DNA of 64,000 bases from assembly GCA_020744425.1 (NCBI GenBank), contig JAGMUV010000001.1, forward strand, positions 2,976,001 through 3,040,000. The letters are read 5' to 3'. Positions 35,716-45,900 of the stretch are shown here, piece by piece. Numbering within the stretch: the first letter of the stretch is position 1; each line of letters starts with the position of its first letter. Below the pieces are notes generated by a model. That model did no database searches, was not told the origin of the DNA, and saw only the letters and a program-made list of their open reading frames with translations. Origin of the DNA: Dactylonectria macrodidyma (taxonomy: Eukaryota; Ascomycota; Sordariomycetes; Hypocreales; Nectriaceae). Position numbers and translations under genes: made by a program.

Positions 35716-36151
35716 ACGTATATGATAAGCATGCCGGTCAAACAAGTATACCAGTCACTTTAGTTTTATACCTTAAACACGATTTTAGAAAAAATTCTTT
35801 AAAATTTAAATTAAGCCTAAAATAGCTATAATTTCTAAACTAAGTCTCTTAAATAGAGAATGTTATAGAGAAATATTCTTAGAATTTTAAAAAAATTCCT
35901 TATAGACTTAATTAGAAAAACCTTATTTATACTGTGTATTTTATTATTTTTATTTTTAAAAAGTTAAATAAATTAATTAAAAGTCTAGAAAAATTATAAT
36001 CCTTTGACTTTTTTATTTGTATATTTAAGATTAATTCCTTAAAAATCCTAGAGCTATATAGCCCGTTTTAGAAAATCTAAAATTAGTACTTTTAGCTGTA
36101 CAGTATAAGTAACCGGCTTACTTATTTGACCGGCATGCTTATTATGTACGT
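35716..36151. mobile_element. MITE with TA duplication, AAGCATGCCGGTCA subfamily
   Basis: A 436-bp element flanked by TA (35714-35715, 36152-36153). The left end begins ACGTATATGAT with AAGCATGCCGGTCA / AAGTATACCAGTCA. The right end mirrors it with AAGCATGCCGGTCA / AAGTAAGCCGGTTA. Confidence 0.9.
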
Positions 36152-36153
36152 TA

Positions 36154-36579
36154 TCTATTTTTACACTTTTTTACTTTTTTTAATTATATTAATCTTTTAT
36201 AAAGTGCTATATAATAGCCTTCTTCTCTTTTACTTTAAAAATATTAAAATTAGTATTTAAAATATTAAAATATTATTAATATTAAAAGTTATATCTCTTT
36301 ATTGTTTTTTTAAAAGTATATTTCTTTTTTTCTTCTTTTTTTAATTTTCTTTCTTTATAATTTTTATTTTTAAGTATTTCTTTACTTTTAAGTTCTGTAT
36401 TTATAATAAAAATGATTTTATAAAGTTAGAAACTTGTATTATTCTATCTTAATTTAGCTATTATAATAATTTCTTTTCTTATTTAAAGTTTTTTTTCTTA
36501 TTAATTAACTTATTTTACTTTCTTCTTACTTTTAGATATTAGTTTAAATTATTAGTTAGTTTTAAACTTCTAATATTTA
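36154..36579. other. AT-rich RIP-degraded DNA
   Basis: Stops in all frames and no recognisable domain. Confidence 0.5.
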
Positions 36580-36588
36580 TAAAATATA

Positions 36589-36789
36589 TTATAGCTTAAT
36601 TTACTAGAACAGCGATTGGCTAAAAAGAGCAGCTAATGCGTTTAATAGTTACTATTATAGTAATTAATCTTTTGCTCTATAGTACAGTAGTCTAATATAA
36701 CTATTATATAATAATTACTATAACAGCGACTACTAGGTATACTAACTGCTTTTTTAAGCAAATCGTTGTTTTAATAAACCAAGCTGTAA
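36589..36789. mobile_element. 201-bp MITE with 8-9 bp target duplication
   Basis: Inverted ends of about 45 bp (TTATAGCTTAATTTA... against TTACAGCTTGGTTTA... from the right) flanked by TAAAATATA on both sides (36580-36588, 36790-36798). An 8-9 bp duplication points to hAT or Mutator-type transposition. It has no coding capacity. Confidence 0.8.
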
Positions 36790-36895
36790 TAAAATATATA
36801 TTTTATAATATTGCAGTTTTAATAAAGCATTTTAAAATAGTTCTTTTTAATTATGTTAATATTTATAAAGTGTAAGTCTATTTTATATAAAGTAT

Positions 36896-37232
36896 TGTGT
36901 TAGGCAGGGGGACAAACAACCACCCGAAGTGACGGCGAGCTGGGCCCGAAAGGAGGGCGAAGGACGGCAAGATAAGGCCTAGGAAATAAATAGCCAAAAA
37001 TGCAGATAAAATCATCGGCTAAGCAGCTAGCTGGAAAAGGAAGAAGGATATCAGTTAATCAAGTAAAATAGAATAAGAAAATCAAGGTAAGGAAAATCAG
37101 GAAAAATCAAGTAAAAGAAGGAAGAAGCATTGTTTTTCTATTTAAGTCTGGGAAATCTGCTGCCTCTTATAGCTAGCTACAGGTAACGTGACTGTCCGGG
37201 TCCCGGGCCCCGGGGCCCTCAGCCCCGACACA
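36896..37232. mobile_element. Solo LTR, TGTGTTA family, barely mutated
   Basis: 337 bp from TGTGTTAGGCAGGGGGAC to CAGCCCCGACACA with the 4-bp duplication GTAT (36892-36895, 37233-37236). The ends resemble those of the 12.8-kb element (TGTGTTAGGTAGGGGGAC ... CAGCCTTAACACA), so it belongs to a related family, but the middle differs. GC-rich and un-RIPed within AT-rich DNA. Confidence 0.88.
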
Positions 37233-37236
37233 GTAT

Positions 37237-37733
37237 CTATTTAGTATTTCTTCTTTTAATTTGTATTATTTTCTTTATTTTTTTACTAAAAGAAATAAGA
37301 TCTTTTAAATTTTTTAGCCTTCTTTTTTTATTATTACTTAAATTACTAGTTATTAATTTTTATTTTAAGTTATATAAATTTAATATATATAGTAAGCCTT
37401 ATCTTTCTAAGTATTATATTCTTAATATTATATTTTAATCCTTTATAAAAGCTTACTATCTAGCTTTCTTATTCTTAGTTAAGTTATATTATAAAATTAT
37501 AATATTTAGCTATATATATAGATATTACTCTTTTCTATTAAAGTGCTTAAATATATTATTTTATTACTTACTTCTTATCTTAAAGTTTGAAAGTACTTTT
37601 AAGCTTATATTTAAAGACTTTATAGTTTTTATAAATTGCTTTAATTTCTCTCTTTCTTTATACATATATATTATTAATAACATTTCTTATAATAAGTTTA
37701 AATTATTATAATACTTTACTTATAAAGAATTTT
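37237..37733. other. AT-rich RIP-degraded DNA
   Basis: No frame and no motif. It is the target of the type-B 1.1-kb unit that follows. Confidence 0.5.
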
Positions 37734-37748
37734 ATAATATATTTACCT

Positions 37749-38842
37749 CACTATTAAAACCGCTGTTCGGACTTTTGTTTCTACGCTGCCGCGTTCCTCA
37801 TTGCCGCGTTTCTATACAGTCATGTGTTTACATTACTTGAGTTATCATAAAACGAAGGACTCGATTGATTAGTCGACCTAGTTATAGATAGACTCTTATC
37901 CCTCCTCCCTTATCAGTCCTTTTTACATATTAATAATGGCTACGTTACCCATAACTTACATTATCCACCCTTCATTAATATTAGCTAGCGACTCTAAGAA
38001 TGCTATTTCTTCTAAAGATATTTTAGTTACTGGCTTTACTACTAGTTATCTTAAGAAGTATTATTCATTTTTAATCCAGTTCTTAAATCATCAGTTACCT
38101 CTAAAGAGGCACAGTCTTAAGAATACCTTAGTCTTGAAGATCGCTAAGGCGACTCGCTCACTATTAGAGAGTCGCTAGGTCTTAATGGTTCTGGTTTCCT
38201 TAAGACCACAATCTGCTACTATAGCCTTCAGCTTATTAAGGGTTTCTGTATCCTTACTAAGCTCAGTATCTAGGTCATATATAGAAAGAGTATAGCGGCT
38301 GCTGAAACCCGAGTTGCTAGGAGCGTGGAGTGTGTTGTGCTAGACGTTCATTGTGGTGTTCGTTATGGGTCGGTTGGATTGCGAAGAGGTGACTTGAAAA
38401 TAACGCTGATCTTTGATAAGTTGGTCTCTGATGAGTTGAATTACGATCTGGAATTGTAAAGAGGTAATTGAATTGGGACTTGGAATTGCGACGAGGTAAT
38501 TTGGAATGCGACGAAGTGAAGCCCTTACGGGGCTTTTATCGTATGACGATTTTGCCTTCTGACATCTAGCTTTTCTGTCTAGCTTTTCTGTCTAGCTTTT
38601 CTGTCCAGCTTTTCTATCTAGCTTTTCTGTCTAGCTTTTCTAGTAATGTATCTTAAAGGGTTGAATAGGATAGTAAGGCTTGCACCCTGATGCAGTAGAA
38701 ACTCTAGTCATTCTGAGTTGCTATTGCCTTAGGCTTGGGTTTTAGGCCCTCATACTGTTATTCACTATTAGTTATATTTTTTTTTTAACTGTTTAACCTC
38801 TGGCCCCTTTCTGAGTGTGCGCTGCTAAGGACTATAACCTTA
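37749..38842. mobile_element. 1.1-kb dispersed unit, type B, least mutated copy
   Basis: From CACTATTAAAACCGC to ATAACCTTA, flanked by the 15-bp duplication ATAATATATTTACCT (37734-37748, 38843-38857). A long, variable target duplication and a fixed 3' end followed by A-rich target suggest target-primed insertion, as for non-LTR elements; no RT is encoded. An 80-codon plus frame (37936-38178) exists, but the minus strand also reads as protein-like (SRYTLSIYDLDTELSKDTE then TLNKLKAIVADCG, about 38310-38190) with RIP-type stops. Either could be cargo; neither is recognised. The 13-bp minisatellite CTAGCTTTTCTGT is at 38565-38642, about six copies. Confidence 0.75.
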
Positions 38843-38857
38843 ATAATATATTTACCT

Positions 38858-40218
38858 TTAGCTTTTTTAATAATAAACTAAATTAAATAATATAGCTAAT
38901 AAGCTTAGAGTTAAGTTAAAAATGCTTAAAATTAAATATAAACTTATTATAAGTATTTAATTTATAAAATTTAAAAACTTTTTTAATATCTTTTCTTTTT
39001 ACTATATTAAATATAATATACTTAATATAGCCCTTATATAAAGACTTTTACTTAATAAGGCCCTATATAAGGACATTATTATATTATTAAAATATTAATT
39101 TATTTTTATTTTTATATTATATTATTTTATAATTCTTTAAGAACTTTTTTAACTCTTTTATATAATTTTTTATTACTTTTCTTTAGGTTAGCTAAGTTCT
39201 TTTTAAAAGTCTACTTATTTTTACTATAAGAAACTATTTTAAAGTTACTATTATTATTAATAAGAGAGTTATAAGTCTTATTTTTACCTTTTAAAAATAA
39301 TTTTAAAGAAAGTATTATTAATATTATTATTATAATTTAATATTATTTAAATTTAATATATATAATATAATACATAAGAACTATGAGTATATAATAATTA
39401 AAATACTATCTCTAGCTTATAAATTTAAAATAAGCTAGAAATTTAATTTAAATGTTTATACAATAATAAATTGAATATATTATATTTAAATATTATTAAT
39501 TATATTTAAAAATAACAAAATCTAAAGTACTTAATATAATTAAGTTATATTAATAGCTAAAACGCTACTTATATTAAATATATATTTCTTTAATAGCTAT
39601 ATATTTAAAAGATTATATACTTAATACAGTAAGTGCTTTAAAAGTGTAATATTTTAGGAAGATTTAATTAAAGTTAAAGTGCTTCTATTTAATATAATTC
39701 TTTTTTAACTAACTAAAGCTAAATTGAGTTTATATAATCTGCCAGTCCTGACCGCCCAGTCTTAATATAAGCTGTAATAAATAGCTAACTTATAAAACTT
39801 ACTTTAGTAAGTAAAACTAAATAATATTATATTAGAAGAGCTTATTAAACTTGGTAATATTATTATATTTTTAGAAAATATTAATATTATTTAATAATAT
39901 TACTTTATAAATTCGTAGTATATATTTATAATTTAAAGGCTTCAATTTTAATATCTTTAATATAAACTTAATTAATATATCTTTTATAAAGTAGTTATAC
40001 AAGTAAGCTAAAATAACTAAGATTTATATAAGTAAAGTTATTTTTACTATTTATTATTTTATTATTATTATATTATATTTTATTTATTAAAAGAGTAAGC
40101 TTACTTTTAGTTATAATATATAATTTTTAGTAGCTTAATTAAATACTATAAGATAATAATGGACTAAGTAAAGCTATTATTTAAAGTTAAATAGTATAAG
40201 TAGCCGTATACTCTTACC
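38858..40218. other. AT-rich RIP-degraded DNA
   Basis: No gene. A short segment near 39735-39772 (GACCGCCCAGTCTTAATATA...) resembles the end of the gypsy-type LTR at 12262-12300, so part of this stretch may be an old LTR. Confidence 0.45.
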
Positions 40219-40220
40219 TA

Positions 40221-40645
40221 ACGTATATGATAAGCTTGCGTGACAAACAAGCTTGCGTAACACTTATACTGTACATCTAAAAGTGTAAACTTTAAAATTT
40301 CTAAAACAGGCTTTATAATTCTAAGATTTTTAAGAAATTAATTTTAGATATATAATTAAAAATTTAATAAGCTAGTCTTTTTTTTATATTTTTAAATAAA
40401 TTATTAAGCTAGTTATAAATAAATATAGTAAAATAGATAGTGCGAATTTTATACTGCTAGCGCTATAAATATATATAATTTAAAAAAATTCTTAAAAATA
40501 ATATAGTTTATAAATAAGCTAGGTTAAAAATCTTATCTATTTTAGGCTTGATTTAAAATTTTAAGAATTATTTTAAAACTGCAGTTTAAGGTGGAAATCA
40601 GAATGTCACGCTTACTTGTTTGTCACGCAAGCTTATCATGTACGT
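40221..40645. mobile_element. MITE with TA duplication, AAGCTTGCGTGACA subfamily, best preserved
   Basis: A 425-bp element flanked by TA (40219-40220, 40646-40647). The left end is ACGTATATGAT then AAGCTTGCGTGACA, AAC, AAGCTTGCGTAACA. The right end mirrors it with AAGCTTGCGTGACA and AAGTAAGCGTGACA. It is a close relative of the copy at 10298-10720. Confidence 0.92.
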
Positions 40646-40647
40646 TA

Positions 40648-41084
40648 GCAGTTTATAAAAGCTCTATTAAAATTTTAAAAATATAAAATTACTGAGCTAT
40701 TATATTTTAAAATAAGAAAAAATATTAAGTAATATAAAAAGCCTTAATATATAATTAACTTAGATAATATTATAAAAGCTACTAAAGTAAAAGTAATATA
40801 AAGTAGTTATAAAAAGAGATTTATAATATTCTTTATACTTATTATAATTCGCACTTAACTGGTTTATTAATAATATCTTTTAACTTACTATTAACTATTA
40901 CTTAAGTTCTTCTAACCCTCTCTTTTCTAAGTCTTCTATCCTTTAAGCTACTAAGCCTCTGCTAATCCTATCTTACCTCGCACCTACTACTAAAATCCAT
41001 CTGTCTCTTAATAGAACAGTGTGATAGCAATCACAGCAGCCTATGACAAGTGGATCGGTGGATCAAAAATGCTAGCGTCATTTA
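40648..41084. other. AT-rich DNA grading into balanced DNA
   Basis: No gene. RIP-type composition fades after about 40900. Confidence 0.5.
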
Positions 41085-41325
41085 GTTATATGGATATTCC
41101 CTGCTTTCTAAGTAGGCATCTCCTTGCTCTTAGTTAAAGAGATGCTTTTATAGTAGTTAAAAAGAGGTCCTTACTTTGAGTCAAAAGCGGCCCCTGCTCT
41201 TAGTCAAATCGGGGCCTTCCCTTAGTTAAAACGGATCCTTGCCTTTAGTCAAAACAGATCCTTGTCCTTAGTCAAAAAGAGGTCCTTACTTTTCGCTAAA
41301 TGAGATCCCTGCTCTAGTCAAATCA
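41085..41325. repeat. Degenerate ~23-bp tandem repeat array, copy 2
   Basis: Same leader and same unit order as 12675-12925 (AGTTAAAAAGAGGTCCTTAC, AGTCAAAAGCGGCCCCTGC, AGTCAAATCGGGGCCTTCC and so on). Differences include several C-to-T changes (AGTCAA to AGTTAA). Confidence 0.85.
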
Positions 41326-42394
41326 TATATCCTTATAGCTGGTTTCAGTATAAGGATGTACAGGGACTCAGAGCGGGGATCATATGTAACTCAGAATAAA
41401 CACACAGTTAATCAGACGCCTCACAGAATCAGAGCTCGTGACAAGACGCCGGAAAGCCAGTATGAGTTAACTCATGAGTTAGGATTTGAGTAAACTTAAA
41501 TGCCCAGGTATGGTGGTCGGGGGAAAATACGAGTATCGGCCAGTTCACACGTCGTAGTCCTCTATTCTATGCAATAACAAACCTGTTAGTGCAATGTTCG
41601 GGCTCGTGACATTTACGAGGGCTATAGAAGCCCAGCACGCAGCCAAACCCCAGCCACATGAACCTGGGAAGACATAAATCATAATCACCTACGACTGCAA
41701 GGCTAGGAGACAACTACTAGGCGCTATCGCAAAAGCGCCAGCCCTATTCACAGAGAACCACGTCAAAAGCTCGAGCAAACTTGATAACTGATAAATATCT
41801 TGACTAGGAATAGGCAGGAACTTTACAAGACTGAAACCTTCGTATGCAGCCTAACCACAGCCACGTGAACGTAGATAAAGATAATAATGGCACCCTACTG
41901 CAAGGTCCTAAAAGACAAACCAACACCGTCACGGGACCAACCAACCACCATCACGAGAAATACATTCCAAGGCTCAAACATATTTTGATAAGGAAAATTC
42001 GTAACTAGCTACAGTGATATATCAGCAAGCACAGCCCGCTGGTATGCTCCGTCTAGAGGCATTCCATCTAGGTTTGGTATCTCTAGGAGTAATGCGACAT
42101 GTCGCAGACTCGCACAAAGAAACAAAAGAAAGATCAACGAAACTCTTTGTCAACTTGTGCTGCAACCAAAAATAATTAAAACTAACTTGAAGAGCAACTT
42201 TCCGGAAAAAATGCCCAGGCCGTATGCATCATTCATCATCATCCACATGTTTGCTTTCCCCAATCTCATGTACGGTATCTCTAGAAGAAACACGCCGCAA
42301 TCAATCATCCACTCCTTGCTATTATTCGGTTCCATGCTTTGCAGTTTTCTAGGTTTGGTTTAAGAATTAGAAAAGATGAGTTTCTCAAGTTTTG
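41326..42394. other. 3' flank of the erdS-like gene, no gene recognised
   Basis: Balanced composition and no long frame. Two related segments of about 80 bp (41637-41717 and 41843-41922; shared words GCAGCC, AACC, CAGCCAC, GTGAAC, CTGCAAGG) lie 206 bp apart, an old tandem duplication. Short frames around 42150-42363 overlap on both strands and are not convincing. Confidence 0.55.
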
Positions 42395-42612
42395 TTAGTC
42401 CTGGAAGAACTTGACAATCTGCTGCAAGTCGCGCAGACCAATACTATGCTTTGGATAGCAAATGTAGACTTCTTCACCGAGAGCACCAAACTTGGACCGG
42501 AAGGTAGCCTTACGTCGCAAGCCCAGGCTGTCGACGATGGATCGGTAAGTGGCGGCGAGGAAGCGCGCGCGCACGCCGCTAACGTGCTCGCCGGGAGTCA
42601 ATCTCTCGGAGA
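42395..42612 (-). pseudogene. erdS: erdS-like gene, 3' part (C-terminus of DUF2156 domain)
   Basis: Seventy codons from 42604 to the TAA at 42397-42395 read RLTPGEHVSGVRARFLAATY, then RSIVDSLGLRRKATFRSKFG and EEVYICYPKHSIGLRDLQQI, ending KFFQD. This is the C-terminal end of a DUF2156 (MprF-like aminoacyl-tRNA transferase) domain. It lacks its own start; the in-frame ATG at 42625 lies inside transposon DNA. It is the missing end of the gene at 61066-63276: both halves carry the 8-bp copy of CTCGGAGA (here 42605-42612), and joining them gives ...GAGVSE + RLTP... in one frame. Confidence 0.9.
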
Positions 42613-42785
42613 CAGAGTCAGACATCTATCGAATCTATCGAATGTGACTCCCGAAGATTCGAATTTAATTGAATGCACTTCCCGTAGATTCGAATTTAAT
42701 CGAATCCGAATCCTATAGATTTGAGTCGAATCGAATGCACCTCCCGCTGACTCGAATCGAATCGAATGCACTTCCTGCAGACTTG

Positions 42786-42994
42786 TGTTAGATTGGATCA
42801 TATATAAAGCACCTGATCGGGCGGTTATGTAATGATCTCCAGGGTTAAGACTGCCTATTAGTACAGATACTTCAAGCCCCTACTTTTAGTAGTAATTAGA
42901 ATATATATACAGTCATAGCTAAGAGACCTCCTAAATATATATAGATAATATATATATAATTAAGTTATTTAAGTATTATATAAGCTTTCTAATA
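42786..42994 (+). repeat. 5' LTR of the copia element
   Basis: 209 bp, less mutated than the 3' LTR; differences are mostly C-T or G-A. Confidence 0.88.
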
Positions 42995-45900
42995 ATTAAG
43001 AGTCTTATATATTATATTACTATTCTATTAAATACTTAACTAAGTATAGATTATATATAAGTACTTATAGAACACTTACTAAAAATAATAATAACTAATT
43101 TAACTACTAGGCTTATTATAAAAGATAATTAGATTATTTAGTTTAAAATACTTAAGATAAAGGCTAAAAGAGAGGACCTTTAGAACTTCTTTAACCCTAT
43201 AAAGATTAATAAGCTAGAGCTTATACTTATAGTACTAACTCTCCTAAATATTAAGAAGTTCTATAAGAAATATACATTAAGTAATCGTAGAATGCTTACT
43301 AATACTCTATTAACCTTTACCTAAAGTGCTAATATAATTATAGCCTAAATAGATAATAATAACCTAACCTTTTAAAAAGGGGATAATATAACTATCTAAG
43401 CCTAAGATATTAATAAACTAATAGAGAAAGGTCTTTAAATATATAATACACTATATACTAACTATAAGTACTATAATAAGCTATACTTATAAACAGTTAA
43501 GAAGATAAAGACTATTAAAGACTAGATTATAAATATAATTAATAAAACCTATTCTTAGTATTATTACTTAGATAAGAAGTCCTTTACTAAGTAGATTTAA
43601 TCATTCTATAATAAGTTCTTTTTTACTAAAGATAAATATAAGTAAAAGGCTTATTAAGTATATTATAAAATATTAGCTAAACTGTACTTAAATAAGATTA
43701 TAATTTATTAAGTAATTAGTAATTAGCTTATATATTAGAAGAATGCTATTAATAAAGCCTAGGATATTAAGCTTTAAGAGGTAATAGAGCCTAATTAATA
43801 GCTTAATAACTTAACTAGCACTTTATAATCTATATTAATAGAGTTATAAATTAATGCTTATAATATAACCCAGACTCTCTAGGTTAGAGCTAGTACTCTT
43901 ACTATTAGGCTAGTTATAGTAGATATTTATAGAGCGATTAGTAACTAGCTAGAGTCTTTAAAGAAGGCAAGAATTATATTAGGCGCCTTTTATAGTAGAA
44001 GTAGCTAAAAAGAATAAGACAAAGGTTATTTAGAAAACACTTAGTAAAGAGGCAGAGGTAAGAAGCATTTCTATTAGAGTATTAAAGATAATAAGGAATC
44101 TAAGTACTTAGTGTATTACCTCTTCTATTTACTTATATGATATTACTATGCCTTTTTAAAGAGGATGCTATAAGGATTTCTACTTATTAAGTATATTACT
44201 AACTATATTAAGCAGTGGATTGAAAGGAATAAAGATAACTTAGCTAATTGGATTAGAAAGATTAAATTAAAAGGGTCTGTATAATTTAAATTAGTAAGGT
44301 CTTATAATATGAATACTGCTCTAATAGCTAGTAAATACTATTTACTATAAGATTCTGTCTTCCTAGACTTAAGAATAATACTAGATATCTTCTATAATAT
44401 AATAAGAATAAAGAACCTATAACCAGCTCTTTTAAAAGACTTCTTTTAATTAAGTATATAGTAAGTATTAATTAATAAATATAATAAAAGAACTATTACT
44501 CTAATAGCTACTAATAGTTTACTAAAGAAGCTTATAATCTCTAATATTATACTATATATAGCTCTTATTACTAACCTTATATTCTTTTTAAAATTAAAAA
44601 AGTAAGGCATTTAATAAGATATAAGACTAAGAAATAATTATTTTAAAAGATTAAATAGAACCTTCTTTAGAGCTATTAATAAGTAAGAAGGATAGTAAGT
44701 CTTTAAAAAGAAGGAGAGCTAACTAATTATATTAAATACTTAATAAGCACTTATTAATAGCTTAGTAGTACTCTTCTCTAATTAACCTTAGAAGAGATAA
44801 AAGCATATATTATAAACTTATAAATAACTTCTCTAAAGAGATACTATTATATAGTACTAATAGTTAGGTTATCTAAGCTCTAATGCTCTTAGGTATTTAA
44901 TAAGCGCTTTAAGAGGCGTTAGACTGAAGATAGAAGAGCCTAAGGGACTATAAAGGATTATAACTATTAACTATAATACCTATAGTATAGTAAAGGCTTA
45001 TTAAATAATTAAATAGGCTCTATAAGAAGTAATAGCTAGAGTAAGGCCAAGTGACTATATTGCTTTTAATTTCTATTTAATAACTTAAGGCTATACTAAT
45101 TATATATTAGTCTGGATCTTTATAAATAGAGCTACTAGTTATTTATAGGACTATTATATAGATAATTAGTTAATACTTATACTATACTTAGCGATTACTT
45201 ATTTTTTTAAAATACTAAAGGTCTAATACTCTATTAAAGTTAAAGTAATTAAATATAATAATAAGATTATAAATATATACTTATAGGTTATAAAATTACT
45301 AAGGGATTGTAGAATACTTACTAAGCCTTTAGCATTTAATACTTAAGTATAAAATAGAAGCATAGAATAAGTAGTTACTATTATTATTTAAAAGAGCTAT
45401 ATAATATGCACTAGAGCTAAGCTACTTAAATACTTATAGCCAGAGTTAATAAAAGCAGCTACTTACTTATATAATTATATACTATTAATATATAGAAACC
45501 AGAAGACCCTATATAAGCTATTTTATAGCTAATTTTAGCTAGAAGAGACTGCAAAGCCTGATCTTTTATACTTCTAAATATATAACTATAAAGTCTTCGC
45601 CCTTATAGCTAATGCATAACTATAAAGGAACTGGTTATAAAGGCAGTTACTAAGAGTCTGGATTGGCTTCTTAGTTAGTTATATATTTAGTAATTCTTTT
45701 AAAGTATAGAATTCATTATAAAAAGAGGTCTTTATTACTTAGAATATTATCTTTAATAAATAATAACTATTTAATAAGTACTTAAAGAGCCTTTAGAACA
45801 ATTTATTAAAAGAAGACATTAAGGCTATTTAAAAGCGAATCTAAGAGCTACTATTAATATAAGAATATATAAAATAATAAGTATTATAACTATTAAATAA

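Noticed and set aside
42598..42801. 67-codon minus-strand frame rich in repeated Arg-Ile-Ser-type words
   Set aside because: It is the translation of hAT subterminal repeats (TCGAATCGAATG...), not a protein.
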